This document shows positions 25,595-34,307 of a DNA stretch of 46,750 nt, one piece after another. The first letter of the stretch is position 1; each line of letters begins with the position of its first letter. The notes beneath the pieces were generated by a model. That model saw only the letters and a list, made by a program, of their open reading frames with translations. It was not told the DNA's origin and did no database searches. Both the position numbers and the translations under genes were made by a program. The stretch comes from Neobacillus bataviensis LMG 21833 (GTDB lineage: Bacteria; Bacillota; Bacilli; Bacillales; Cytobacillaceae): assembly GCF_000307875.1 (NCBI RefSeq), contig NZ_AJLS01000042.1, forward strand, positions 1-46,750, written 5' to 3'.

Positions 25595-27075
25595 CAAGCA
25601 TTGGCTTAAAGGGGATGGAAGGATATCGTGTGAATGTGGAGGTTGGAACTTATGTAGGGAATGACTCGTTTAAAATTGTCGGGCTGCCTGATGCGGCTGT
25701 GAAGGAGTCCAAGGAGCGAATAATTGCGGCACTCAGTTCACTGGGTTATGTCTTATCGGGTAATAAAATCATCATTAATCTTTCGCCAGCGGATCAAAAG
25801 AAAATTGGGCCGATGTTTGACTTCCCGATGGCAATTGGGTTGCTGCTGAGTCTGCATGAGGTCGAGGCGGTGATCCCTGAAGATACGGGTTTTCTAGGAG
25901 CACTTTCCCTAGACGGCTCAGTGCAGCCTGTGGAGGGGCTGCTGCCCGCAGTTCTTGCGGCAAAAAAACAAGGGATAAGGAGACTTTATATCCCTTTTGA
26001 TGATCATCTGCCTGTTCTCGATTTCGAGGGTTTAGAAATAATCTACGTTGCTTCCTTAAAAGATGTCATTGGGCATCTTGCGGGGCAATGGGTTCCTTCT
26101 ATTTTTAAAAAAATGGATGAAGTGAAAGTCGAGAGCAGTCCATACTTAGATTTTCAGCAAATCATCGGTCACGCCGGTGCCAAACATGCTTTAGAGATAG
26201 CAGCTGCCGGGGAACATCATGTGCTGATGACGGGGCCTCCTGGTTGTGGTAAAAGCTTGTTGGCCGAGAGCTTTCCGTCTATTTTGCCAGTATTAACAAA
26301 AGAGGCGCAGCTAGAAGTACTTAGCTTGTATCAATTAAGCAGAAATTCTTACACACAGAGCCAGCTGCCACCTTTTCGGAGTCCTCATCATTCCGCCTCA
26401 TGGGTTGCCATTATTGGCGGCGGCCAATACCCAAAGCCAGGGGAAATCTCGCTCGCCCATCAGGGTGTTTTATTTTTAGATGAAATTGGTGAGTTTCCAA
26501 GAAAAACTTTAGATATGCTGCGGCAGCCGCTCGAAAATGGGTTCATTACGATCAGCCGCACCCACGCCACGATTACATATCCCGCTTCGTTTGTGCTGAT
26601 TGCTGCGATGAATCCATGCCCCTGTGGATATGCTGGTTCAAATGCTCATTATTGTACGTGTTCAGCCAAACAGATTCGTGCTTATCAAAATAGGCTTTCT
26701 GGTCCGCTGAGGGATCGGTTTGATATTAATCTGGCGTTAAGGCCAGTAAATTTAACATCGGCTGCTGGGATAGAGCAACCTGGGGAGCCGTCACGAGTTG
26801 TGCAGGAAAGAGTGAAGGAGGCAAGGGAAAGGCAGTATGACCGCTATGGTGGGGAGATTAGTAACAGCCGAGTCCCTTATGAAGTCCTCCTAAGAGAAAA
26901 GCCTTTGACGGGTGCACAACAATCAACCCTGCATCAGCTTGCTATCAAGAAAAATTGGAGCAACCGCACCCAAATCAAAATCATACGCCTCGCCCGCACC
27001 ATCTCAGACCTCCAAGCAAGCTCCGCCATCACAGACCAAAGCATTTCAGAGTCAATCACACTGAATACAGTGTAA
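25579..27075 (+). CDS. comM: ComM/YifB-family AAA+ ATPase (Mg-chelatase-like)
   Basis: This 498-residue protein starts at the ATG at 25579 (MWARVTSIGLKGMEG), set by GGGGGAG eight bases upstream. An N-terminal ChlI-like domain (about 1-170) is followed by an AAA+ Mg-chelatase module with Walker A GPPGCGKS and Walker B GVLFLDEIGEF, a cysteine-rich insert NPCPCGYAG...HYCTCS and a C-terminal domain. ComM is a hexameric helicase that speeds branch migration during natural transformation in Gram-negatives; the Bacillus role is less clear. It overlaps the RAYT gene by 16 bases, so it is probably translated with it. Its last codons, GTG TAA, lie in the flank of a REP. Confidence 0.92.
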   Translation: MWARVTSIGLKGMEGYRVNVEVGTYVGNDSFKIVGLPDAAVKESKERIIAALSSLGYVLSGNKIIINLSPADQKKIGPMFDFPMAIGLLLSLHEVEAVIPEDTGFLGALSLDGSVQPVEGLLPAVLAAKKQGIRRLYIPFDDHLPVLDFEGLEIIYVASLKDVIGHLAGQWVPSIFKKMDEVKVESSPYLDFQQIIGHAGAKHALEIAAAGEHHVLMTGPPGCGKSLLAESFPSILPVLTKEAQLEVLSLYQLSRNSYTQSQLPPFRSPHHSASWVAIIGGGQYPKPGEISLAHQGVLFLDEIGEFPRKTLDMLRQPLENGFITISRTHATITYPASFVLIAAMNPCPCGYAGSNAHYCTCSAKQIRAYQNRLSGPLRDRFDINLALRPVNLTSAAGIEQPGEPSRVVQERVKEARERQYDRYGGEISNSRVPYEVLLREKPLTGAQQSTLHQLAIKKNWSNRTQIKIIRLARTISDLQASSAITDQSISESITLNTV

Positions 27076-27077
27076 AG

Positions 27078-27092
27078 GGTGTCAGGCACCAT
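27078..27092 (-). repeat. REP element directly after the comM stop
   Basis: GGTGTCAGGCACCAT, preceded by GTGTAAAG, which includes the comM stop codon. It is inverted relative to the REP at 24915, so the two bracket RAYT-comM. Confidence 0.9.
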
Positions 27093-27101
27093 GCAAAGGC
27101 C

Positions 27102-27911
27102 CTAAATAAATAACAACAAGCTAAGAGCCATTACAGCCATGCCGCCAATCAGGCCGTAGATGGATAGGTGTGCCTCGTCATATCGTTTAGCTGCCGGAAG
27201 TAATTCATCAAGAGAGATGAACACCATAATTCCCGCAACAGCAGCAAATATGATCCCAAACATGATGTCATTAAGAAAAGGCATGAGGAAGAGGTAGGCA
27301 ACCAATGCTCCAATTGGTTCTGACAAGCCCGATAAGAAGGAAAGCTTAAACGCTCTTTTCTTATCACCTGTCGCAAAATATACAGGGACGGAAACGGCAA
27401 TCCCTTCTGGAATATTGTGAATGGCAATGGCTACGGCAATGGCAATGCCGAGTGCAGGATCTTGGAGTGCCGAAGTAAAGGTGGCAATTCCTTCAGGAAA
27501 ATTATGAATGCCGATAGCAAGTGCCGTGAAGGTTCCCATTTTTAATAAATCCGGCTGGCTGCCTTTACTTCCGGGAGCATGCATATCCTCCACTGTTTTC
27601 AGTTCATGTGGATTACCCTGCTTAGGAATAAATTTATCAATGCTGGCAATTAATAGCATGCCGCCAAAGAAACCGCCAACAGTCAGCCAGTTTCCTAGAC
27701 CCACTCCTAGGGCATCGACAAGTGCTACTTTTGCTTTGGCGAAAATTTCAATCATGGATACATAAATCATCACTCCTGCTGAGAAACCAAGCGTTACCGA
27801 TAAAAACTTTGTGTTGGTGTGTGAAGTAAAAAAGGCAAGAACGCTGCCAATTCCAGTTGCCAGGCCTGCAAATAATGTTAATCCAAATGCTAATAACAGA
27901 TTTTCAGTCAC
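27102..27911 (-). CDS. ZIP-family divalent metal transporter (ZupT-like)
   Basis: This 269-residue membrane protein has eight helices. The metal-binding signatures are HNFPEGIATF (helix 4) and HNIPEGIAVS (helix 5). A loop near residues 97-120 holds acidic and His residues. ZupT proteins take up zinc and also iron, manganese or cobalt. Monocistronic; no Fur or Zur box was recognised in the ~230 bases upstream. ZupT is the closest named relative but a symbol is not assigned with certainty. Confidence 0.9.
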   Translation of the reverse strand: MTENLLLAFGLTLFAGLATGIGSVLAFFTSHTNTKFLSVTLGFSAGVMIYVSMIEIFAKAKVALVDALGVGLGNWLTVGGFFGGMLLIASIDKFIPKQGNPHELKTVEDMHAPGSKGSQPDLLKMGTFTALAIGIHNFPEGIATFTSALQDPALGIAIAVAIAIHNIPEGIAVSVPVYFATGDKKRAFKLSFLSGLSEPIGALVAYLFLMPFLNDIMFGIIFAAVAGIMVFISLDELLPAAKRYDEAHLSIYGLIGGMAVMALSLLLFI

Positions 27912-28102
27912 CTTCGTTTCGCTCCTTTAAGGAAGTTCCGCTTTATCTTAACGAGAACAGATTTGGACTTTTAGGTTTAATTATACTTTATATGCACGAA
28001 CCCAGAAAAGTTTCCGCCGAGAAACAATATCTGCTTCCTGTCACGTGCTATTTATCGTATCATTTATCAAATATCATTTATCCGACCAAATAAAAAAATA
28101 AG

Positions 28103-28128
28103 GGGACACAGCATAAAAACTGCATCCC
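28103..28128 (-). terminator. Terminator of the membrane serine protease gene
   Basis: On the minus strand GGGATGCAG pairs with CTGTGTCCC (two wobbles), and TTATTTTTTT follows. Confidence 0.65.
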
Positions 28129-28130
28129 AG

Positions 28131-28165
28131 TAGTGGAAAGGGTGTCAGGCACCATTTCCACTATC
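28131..28165. repeat. REP element inside a 35-bp palindrome, supplying a stop codon
   Basis: The core GGTGTCAGGCACC (28141-28153) is flanked by TAGTGGAAA and TTTCCACTA, extending the hairpin. Read on the minus strand, GGT GCC TGA ends the protease gene. Confidence 0.85.
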
Positions 28166-29563
28166 GTCGTCTTTTTTTTGTTTTTTCTGGTGTTCTTGAA
28201 GGGCGAGGAGGATGTCTTGGACGTCGATTTTGCCATCTTTGTTTAGGTCTGCCAAGGTATTTTCTAGTGTGGCTGGCTGCGGTGCAGGTGCCGGAACCGG
28301 AGGAACAGGCGCAGCTGACCCGGCCGCTGGAGCTGCCACGGCAACCGCAGGGCTTTTCGGCCTAAAAGCAAAGGTAAACACCAGCAGCACAAGAATGAGT
28401 AATCCGGAAACACCATCAACGATATAGAAGGTGGTGGTATAATCGGACCATAGGGTCTTACTGCTGCTCATCTTCTTCTCTGAGTTTGCGATATATTGTT
28501 TGATCTCAGAATGGTTTGGATAGATGCGCTGAACTGCCTCAAACTTTGCTAACGCATGCTTATAGTAGCCGCCCCAATACAATTCCAGTCCATCTTGAAA
28601 AAGCTTATCGGTTTCACTTTTGAAATCCCTGACACCGGCTTGGTTCACAAATTCTTTTACCGTATTCACCGGTACGGAAAAATTAAAGCCCTGAACCTCT
28701 TGTCCATTTACCGTATCGCCTCTAAAGGTTAGTAAACCAATAATCTCGCCCTGTTCATTAATAACAGGCCCCCCGCTGTTCCCATGTGTAGCAGCTGCAT
28801 TAATTTGGATGACCGGGCTTCCCTGTTCCGTCTTTTTCGATGTAGCCGAAATTTGCCCGGCATTCATCGAAGAAACCAAGGATGAATCCGTCGACAAAAG
28901 GTCAGAATCGGCTGCAGCCGGGTAGCCGCTCACCCAAATATTATCCTGATTCTGGATATCATCGGAATTGCCAAGCGGTAAGGTAGGCAGGTTTTTCCCT
29001 TCAATTTTTAAAACAGCAACGTCCTTACCCTCATTAATAGGGGCTCCATAGCTTTTCACTTCGCCATCTAGGACATCCCCGCCCGGTAAAACCACCTTCA
29101 ATACTCTTTTAATCTCAGTATATTTGGTATACGTGAGCATGTATTGGTGAGCTGTTTCAAAGTCTACCTTAAATTGATCTGCCATAATGCCAACGAGTTG
29201 TTCAAACGCCGCATTGGCAATATCTTCGTCCTTCATTTGCGTCGCTTCGACAACATGGGCATTTGTAACGATATAGCCATCGGAGCTAATGATCGCGCCT
29301 GACCCGGAACCACCAACAACTGATTGGTACTTTAATTGATCCAATATAGCCATAACTTCAGGGTCATTAGCGTTGTTAAATTGCCACCCGACAACGGCAT
29401 AATCAACGATTCGAACGACCGCTGGCTTCGTATACTCAGCCAGTTTCTGTGCTTGCGCTATTTTTCCTTCTGCCGGTTTGATATTGATTAAGAAGAAGGA
29501 GGTTACAATCACAGCAATAAGCACCAAGCTTAATGGAATGGTAAAAAGAGCCCTTTTCTTCAA
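28145..29563 (-). CDS. Membrane-anchored HtrA-like serine protease with dockerin-like C-terminus
   Basis: This is a 472-residue protein from TTG at 29563, chosen because AGAGGTG lies eight to nine bases upstream and it yields MKKRALF before the first membrane helix (about 6-27). The trypsin-like domain has His103 (TNAHVV), Asp181 (KDVAVLKI) and Ser263 (THGNSGGPV). No PDZ follows; instead there is a short TPR-like helix pair (about 330-365), a second membrane helix (about 385-405), a Pro/Ala-rich linker and DLNKDGKIDVQDILLAL, a dockerin/EF-hand-like Ca2+ loop. With two membrane helices the C-terminal loop would be cytoplasmic if the protease is outside. A REP supplies the final Gly-Ala and stop. 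Substrate unknown. Confidence 0.87.
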   Translation of the reverse strand: MKKRALFTIPLSLVLIAVIVTSFFLINIKPAEGKIAQAQKLAEYTKPAVVRIVDYAVVGWQFNNANDPEVMAILDQLKYQSVVGGSGSGAIISSDGYIVTNAHVVEATQMKDEDIANAAFEQLVGIMADQFKVDFETAHQYMLTYTKYTEIKRVLKVVLPGGDVLDGEVKSYGAPINEGKDVAVLKIEGKNLPTLPLGNSDDIQNQDNIWVSGYPAAADSDLLSTDSSLVSSMNAGQISATSKKTEQGSPVIQINAAATHGNSGGPVINEQGEIIGLLTFRGDTVNGQEVQGFNFSVPVNTVKEFVNQAGVRDFKSETDKLFQDGLELYWGGYYKHALAKFEAVQRIYPNHSEIKQYIANSEKKMSSSKTLWSDYTTTFYIVDGVSGLLILVLLVFTFAFRPKSPAVAVAAPAAGSAAPVPPVPAPAPQPATLENTLADLNKDGKIDVQDILLALQEHQKKQKKDDDSGNGA

Positions 29564-29794
29564 AATTTCATTCACCTCTCGGATTGGATATTTCAATTCA
29601 CCCTTGCAATATATTCCAAGGCGGCGGAAAGGTAATTTGTACAATTTTGAACATTTTGACAGTTCGGAAAGGCAATGGGGAATTGCGAACTTTTTGTGAC
29701 ATGTAGGGGAGGTTCTTGCTTTATAAATAGGGGGTTGTATAATAGAACATATAAGAAACATACGTTCCTGTTAGGCGTGAAAGGAGTGTTAACA

Positions 29795-30457
29795 TTGTTA
29801 ATTGATGAAGAACGTGCAAAAAGGTTACATAAATCTATATTAATAGAAGAAATATCTCCACAGAATAAATCACTAATGAAATTGAAAAAGACAGAGCTGG
29901 TTGCTCTATTTCTTGAAAAAATAGAGGGAAACGACCTTTTGCAACTGAATATTATAAAAAAGTATCCCGCTATTTTTGCCTTACATCCATTAGAAGTAGA
30001 GGAATTATTGGAGATCACGAAATCAGAAAGGCCCCGTTGGACAAAGGATTCTAAATTACCTGTCGTGTACTACGAATCTTTTAGAAAATGGGGGAGGACT
30101 TTAGAGTACCCTATGTATAATTACTTTGAGGCCATCCAAATATTGCGTAAAAATTTAGTTGAAAAATGGCGAAAGTCACATAATGAAGAGGTAGCCATGA
30201 ATAGAAAAGTTTCCGCAAGGGCGGCTGTTAAAACTAGAAAACACCATCAATTTCTTATTAAAAATTTTTATGAAGATGAATGGAAAACCTTGCTTAAACA
30301 ATGGTACATGGAAGACCCGATAACTGGTGCCACACTTCAGTTGGCATTTTGGACCATGTGGGTCAATCGGTTTGCCAAAGAAATGCAGGTTAAAGAAGGA
30401 AAGGCTAAAAAAAGGCCGCTGAATATCGAGAGAAGAAAGAGTTTTTTTATCAATTAA
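29795..30457 (+). CDS. Unknown protein, N-terminal part of a frameshifted gene
   Basis: This ORF has 220 codons from TTG at 29795 (AAAGGAG ends eight bases upstream). No catalytic family was recognised. It is mostly helical and charged, with a helix-turn-helix-like or mixed segment RPRWTKDSKLPVVYYESFRKWG (residue ~85 on), split here as RPRWTKDSKL and PVVYYESFRKWG. It ends in SFFIN* directly after a run of seven T (30442-30448). In the -1 frame the coding sequence continues as FFYQLKSEALNVL into the ORF at 30481, so the two are probably one ~384-residue protein. Composition is AT-richer than its neighbours. Confidence 0.6.
   Translation: MLIDEERAKRLHKSILIEEISPQNKSLMKLKKTELVALFLEKIEGNDLLQLNIIKKYPAIFALHPLEVEELLEITKSERPRWTKDSKLPVVYYESFRKWGRTLEYPMYNYFEAIQILRKNLVEKWRKSHNEEVAMNRKVSARAAVKTRKHHQFLIKNFYEDEWKTLLKQWYMEDPITGATLQLAFWTMWVNRFAKEMQVKEGKAKKRPLNIERRKSFFIN
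30442..30448 (+). other. T7 tract joining two reading frames (frameshift site)
   Basis: In the upstream frame the tract reads AG-T TTT TTT ATC AAT TAA. A -1 slip on T TTT TTT gives TTT TTT TAT CAA, which enters the downstream ORF. The same join results if one T is missing from the sequence or genome. Confidence 0.6.
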
Positions 30458-30480
30458 AGAGTGAAGCGCTTAACGTCCTC

Positions 30481-30948
30481 ATGAAATCCCCTCTTTGTAA
30501 GCTTCAGTTTTACCGCCCGGAAAAACCGCACAAGATCTCAAACCTTCAATTTTGTGAACAACATTATGATTTTTGGGTCATGATCAGGAAAGATGATTAT
30601 ATCAGTAAATGGGATTATTTTTGGATGTATGAAAAAGAAATAAGAAAATGTCCAAGCTGTACCTATGATACAAACGAGGACTATTATTCTTTATTTTTCC
30701 TGTCTATCAGCAGTGGAGCGTTTACGTTTAGTTTCCATACCCCCTATCCAATAGGTCAGGATCAGTTCCCTGCTCCTGCAAGCTTGGAAAAAGTTGTCCA
30801 TGAAGAACAAGAGGGTCTATTCAGGTTCGGACGAGGATTATTTGAGGAGGAAAAAGTCATCTTTTCCGAAAAAAGTATTTTGCAGTTTTTTTATGAATCA
30901 CTAGAAAAATACCATATCACTTTACAACAACCATATGTGTTATCTTAG
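30481..30948 (+). CDS. Unknown protein, C-terminal part of a frameshifted gene
   Basis: This ORF has 155 codons from the first ATG, but coding potential extends upstream in the same frame to the T7 tract, and there is no Shine-Dalgarno before 30481. Cysteine/histidine pairs (CKLQF, FCEQHYDFW, KCPSC) may bind zinc. No known family was recognised. It is best read as the C-terminal domain of the gene that starts at 29795. Confidence 0.55.
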   Translation: MKSPLCKLQFYRPEKPHKISNLQFCEQHYDFWVMIRKDDYISKWDYFWMYEKEIRKCPSCTYDTNEDYYSLFFLSISSGAFTFSFHTPYPIGQDQFPAPASLEKVVHEEQEGLFRFGRGLFEEEKVIFSEKSILQFFYESLEKYHITLQQPYVLS

Positions 30949-31028
30949 GTATTAAGGGTACGCACTGCCCTTTGCCTAGGAGCAGATTAGAGGGTTAGTG
31001 TTGATTTTTGTTTAAGGGAAGTGTTTGG

Positions 31029-31415
31029 ATGAAATTAAAAAGGATTCATCATATTGCCGTAATTTGTTCAGATTATCAAAAATCAAAGGATTTTTATGTG
31101 CGGATTCTTGGACTGACACCTGTACAGGAGGTCTACAGGAAGGAAAGGGACTCGTATAAACTTGATTTGGCAGTGGATGGCCTTTATCAAATCGAGTTGT
31201 TTTCGTTTCCGGATCCACCGGCACGGCCAAGCTATCCGGAAGCCGCCGGATTAAGACACATTGCCTTCGAGGTGGAGAATATCGAAGAAGCTGTTCGCGA
31301 TTTAGCTGTACATGACGTAACCGTCGAAGATATACGCGTAGATTCTTTAACAGGTAAAAAATTTACCTTCTTTGCCGATCCAGATGGGCTGCCAATCGAG
31401 CTGTACGAGCGTTGA
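31029..31415 (+). CDS. VOC-family metalloprotein (glyoxalase/bleomycin resistance fold)
   Basis: This 128-residue protein has two beta-alpha-beta-beta-beta modules. Metal ligands expected in the family are present: His in IHHIAVICSDY, Glu in IELFSF, His in LRHIAFEVE and Glu in PIELYE. It resembles the SMU1112c/YwkD-like subgroup, often annotated as lactoylglutathione lyase-like. The ATG at 31029 follows AAGGGAAG by seven bases and is preferred to the upstream in-frame codon at 31008. The reaction is unknown. It ends at a bidirectional hairpin. Confidence 0.85.
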   Translation: MKLKRIHHIAVICSDYQKSKDFYVRILGLTPVQEVYRKERDSYKLDLAVDGLYQIELFSFPDPPARPSYPEAAGLRHIAFEVENIEEAVRDLAVHDVTVEDIRVDSLTGKKFTFFADPDGLPIELYER

Positions 31416-31434
31416 TAGGTCAAATGGAAGAATC

Positions 31435-31468
31435 AAAAGCAGGTTATCAATTTGATAGCCTGCTTTTT
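31435..31468. terminator. Bidirectional terminator between VOC and His-rich genes
   Basis: AAAAGCAGG-TTATCAA pairs with TTTGATAG-CCTGCTTTTT. A tract on one side and T tract on the other suit both convergent genes. Confidence 0.85.
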
Positions 31469-31487
31469 GTTGTTATTAAATTGGAAC

Positions 31488-32054
31488 TTATCTTGGGATA
31501 CCGTATTCAGCGGGAGACCATGTGCCATAGCCGCCGACATTTGGATATGGTGGATAAGATCCATACATATTCGGGCCCATCCCCGGATACCCAGAAGGTG
31601 CGGCAACAGGGGCTCCATATCCCACTCCAGGCCCATAACCGTAAGCCCCCGGAACCGGAGGATATCCGCCATAACCACCATAACCGCCATAACCACCATA
31701 ACCGCCATATCCCGGAACGGATCCATGTGCCAACCCCGATCCTAAATAACCTAAGCCTAGCCCAAGCATGCCAGCTCCCAATGCTCCTAGACCAGAATTT
31801 GCTGTGTGCGGATCTCCATGGTGTTGATGATCTCCATGATGGTAATTGCCCCCATGGTGGTACGATCCATCGTGATGTGACTGCCCACCATGGTGATGCT
31901 GCCCACCATGATGGTGCTGACCATTGTGTTGATGATTTCCTTGTTGATGCTGTCCACCATGATGCTGATGATTTCCCAGATGATATTGTCCACCATTGTG
32001 ATGCTGGTTTCCTCCATGATGATGCTCAACAGGCATTCTATAAGGATAATTCAT
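31488..32054 (-). CDS. Histidine/glycine/tyrosine-rich low-complexity protein (coat-like)
   Basis: This 188-residue protein is in three zones. Residues 1-83 contain 28 histidines in HHGG, HHHGGQ and NHQHHG units. Residues 87-111 are a glycine-zipper-like hydrophobic stretch (GAGMLGLGLGYLGSG). Residues 114-188 are Gly/Tyr/Pro-rich, with a run of GGY triplets near 118-131. AGAGGAG lies before the ATG, so it is a real gene; the opposite-strand ORF is its shadow. Such composition is common in Bacillus spore coat and exosporium proteins, and the His clusters could bind Zn, Cu or Ni. No homologue of known function was recognised; repeats like these can expand and contract. Confidence 0.8.
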   Translation of the reverse strand: MNYPYRMPVEHHHGGNQHHNGGQYHLGNHQHHGGQHQQGNHQHNGQHHHGGQHHHGGQSHHDGSYHHGGNYHHGDHQHHGDPHTANSGLGALGAGMLGLGLGYLGSGLAHGSVPGYGGYGGYGGYGGYGGYPPVPGAYGYGPGVGYGAPVAAPSGYPGMGPNMYGSYPPYPNVGGYGTWSPAEYGIPR

Positions 32055-32405
32055 GTGAACTCCTCTCTTCCCTTTATAACTCTTTATTTCTCATACACCT
32101 TCATTAGCCTATGAAATAATTAATATTCCTCTTGGGCAAAAGCCCAACATATGCAACTCCACCAAATATGGGCTCCTCACGAATGGTGCCTGACACCGAT
32201 AACACTATAAACAATACCCAAACCACCCAAAACATTAAAAATACGTCTTAGGTCTTAGATTTCTTTCCGTTTGTGGTCTATGGCAGGCAGGAGTTTTTTC
32301 GTGTATTGTGGAAGTAGTAAATGGAAATTCTTTAGGAATATGAAACATTCATTTACTTTCATTCGTATGAATATAAAGGATTATTAAGTCAGGAGTCGAT
32401 TTATT
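32055..32405. other. 351-bp intergenic region with one REP
   Basis: It holds the leader of the His-rich gene (minus), a REP element at 32185, and the leader of xpaC (plus). No further gene or RNA was recognised. Confidence 0.6.
32185..32211 (+). repeat. REP element with conserved extension
   Basis: GGTGCCTGACACC followed by GATAACACTATAAA, matching the extensions at 20461 and 24928. It is single and intergenic. Confidence 0.88.
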
Positions 32406-33062
32406 ATGAACCCGATATTGTCATTACTGCTTCGCTCATTAGTGGCTGTCCCTATAACCGTGAGTACATGGCTAATTTGCTATTTTCCTATTGGACTCAC
32501 CTTCTGGTCGTCAACCGCGTTTGCGATTCTTGGAGGAGTTCTTTCCCATCTGATCCTTTCGCTGTTTATGAACACCAGCTATTTAAAAAAGCATCAGCTG
32601 ACACGGAAAGAATACCGCTATATTAAGAAAAATTTAGCCGAGGGAAACCAGAAAATCAAACGCTTAAATAAAAGCATTTTCAAGATCCGGGATATTTCAT
32701 CTGTCAAACAAAGAATTGATATCCACAGAATTACAAAAAAAATACACAAAATGACAACGAAAGAACCGAAGCGTTTTTACAAGGCGGAGGAATTTTATTT
32801 TTCCCATTTAGATTCCATCGTTGAGCTGACAGAAAAATATACCTTCCTGTCCTCCCAGCCAAAACAAAACATCGAGATGGGGCAATCCCTGATAGAAACG
32901 CGCCGAACATTAAATGAATTAACAAAGGTGCTGGAGGAAGATTTATACCACGTCATTTCGAATGATATCGATACATTAAACTTTGAAATTGATGTCGCAA
33001 AGCATTCTATCAAAAAGAATAAAGATTCCAAATTCCCAGAAGAAAATAGGTGGCTAAAATGA
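32406..33062 (+). CDS. xpaC: XpaC-family protein (5-bromo-4-chloroindolyl phosphate hydrolysis)
   Basis: This 218-residue protein has two N-terminal membrane helices (about residues 5-30 and 35-57) and a charged, largely coiled-coil cytoplasmic part. It overlaps the next gene, a TelA-type protein, by four bases. In B. subtilis the pair is xpaC-yaaN. XpaC was named for X-phosphate hydrolysis, but no phosphatase motif is visible and its biochemical role is unclear. AGGAG lies ten bases before the ATG. The pair probably works in envelope stress or anion/antimicrobial resistance. Confidence 0.88.
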   Translation: MNPILSLLLRSLVAVPITVSTWLICYFPIGLTFWSSTAFAILGGVLSHLILSLFMNTSYLKKHQLTRKEYRYIKKNLAEGNQKIKRLNKSIFKIRDISSVKQRIDIHRITKKIHKMTTKEPKRFYKAEEFYFSHLDSIVELTEKYTFLSSQPKQNIEMGQSLIETRRTLNELTKVLEEDLYHVISNDIDTLNFEIDVAKHSIKKNKDSKFPEENRWLK

Positions 33063-34240
33063 GTGAAAACAATCCAATTGAACTTAATAAAACTGGAAAT
33101 TTATTAGATGATATGCTGGCCAATCCATTTGGTGATCAGCTTGAACTCGCAAAGCAACCTGCACCTCAAGCTCCGAGTGAAGCAAAACCAGTCAAGTTAA
33201 TTGATGTCATACCCGAGGAAAACCGAGCAAAGGCGTACCAGCTAGCGGAACAAATTGACCCGACCAACCATCAAGCGATGATTCTCTATGGCACCCAAGC
33301 GCAAGGAAAGTTGCTTTCCTTTTCACATGCAATGCTTGAGCATGTTCAGAAACAGGATGTCGGTGAAATTGGGGAAATCATCGGCGATTTAATGAAGAGA
33401 CTTGATGAGGTAAATCCTGATGAACTTAAGGATGGGAAGCCATCCTTATTTGCTCGTATGTTTGGAAAAATTTCCGGCACCCTCCAAGAGGTGCTATCCA
33501 AATACCAGAAAACGGGGGCGCAGATTGACCGGATTAGTGTGAAGCTCGATCGCAGCAAAAATGTCCTTTTATCTGATATTAAATTGCTTGAACAGCTTTA
33601 TGAAACGAATAAAGAATATTTTCATGCCCTTAATATTTATATAGCTGCCGGTGAAATAAAACTGGAAGAAATGCAAACCAAGACCATTCCGCAGTTGAAA
33701 AAGACGGCGGAGTCAGCCAATGACCAAATGAAATTTCAAGAAGTCAACGATATGATCCAGTTTGCCGACCGTCTAGACAAGCGTCTGCATGATTTGAAAT
33801 TAAGCCGTGAAATCACGATTCAAAGTGCGCCGCAAATCCGGTTAATTCAAAACACGAACCAGGCGCTTGTGGAAAAAATTCAATCATCAATCATGACGGC
33901 GATTCCTCTGTGGAAAAATCAAGTGGCCATTGCGTTGACACTCATTCGCCAGCGTCATGCGGTTGAAGCGCAGAAGCAGGTCTCCAAAACCACCAATGAG
34001 CTTTTGCTTAAAAATGCCGAAATGCTGAAAACCAATACGATTGAAACGGCAAGAGAAAATGAGCGCGGTCTCGTGGATATTGAAACATTAAAGAAAACCC
34101 AGGAAAGCTTAATCACCACACTCGAGGAAACCATGCGAATCCAAGAAGAAGGCCGCCACAAGCGCCGCCTTGCAGAACAAGAACTAGCCAACATGGAAAA
34201 CGACCTGCGATTAAAACTGTTAGAAATAAAAGGGAAATAA
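33059..34240 (+). CDS. yaaN: TelA-family toxic anion resistance protein (YaaN)
   Basis: This 393-residue protein is almost entirely helical, with long coiled-coil stretches and the TelA core (from [19 protein letters not shown] to the end). The ATG at 33059 overlaps the xpaC stop (ATGA) and has AGGTGG five bases upstream; a GTG at 33050 is less likely. TelA proteins are linked to tellurite and cell-wall antibiotic tolerance and are often encoded with TerD-type or XpaC proteins. The molecular function is not settled. Cytoplasmic, probably at the membrane through XpaC. Confidence 0.92.
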   Translation: MSENNPIELNKTGNLLDDMLANPFGDQLELAKQPAPQAPSEAKPVKLIDVIPEENRAKAYQLAEQIDPTNHQAMILYGTQAQGKLLSFSHAMLEHVQKQDVGEIGEIIGDLMKRLDEVNPDELKDGKPSLFARMFGKISGTLQEVLSKYQKTGAQIDRISVKLDRSKNVLLSDIKLLEQLYETNKEYFHALNIYIAAGEIKLEEMQTKTIPQLKKTAESANDQMKFQEVNDMIQFADRLDKRLHDLKLSREITIQSAPQIRLIQNTNQALVEKIQSSIMTAIPLWKNQVAIALTLIRQRHAVEAQKQVSKTTNELLLKNAEMLKTNTIETARENERGLVDIETLKKTQESLITTLEETMRIQEEGRHKRRLAEQELANMENDLRLKLLEIKGK

Positions 34241-34241
34241 C

Positions 34242-34295
34242 AAAAGGGGGCACCACTCGCTGCAAATTACTAGCAGCAAGTGGTGCCCCCTTTTT
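34242..34295 (+). terminator. Strong terminator of xpaC-yaaN
   Basis: GGGGGCACCACT-c-GCTGC pairs with GCAGC-a-AGTGGTGCCCCC, followed by TTTTT. Confidence 0.95.
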
Positions 34296-34307
34296 CTTGT
34301 GTCAGTG

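Noticed and set aside
29564..29761. 66-residue N-terminal extension of the membrane protease
   Set aside because: It would put unrelated Cys/Pro-rich sequence before a typical MKKR-plus-helix start; TTG at 29563 has a well-placed AGAGGTG.
31412..32107. Plus-strand ORF of 231 codons
   Set aside because: It is the antisense of the His-rich gene; its His/Asp-rich content mirrors the repeat on the other strand, and only the minus-strand gene has a Shine-Dalgarno.
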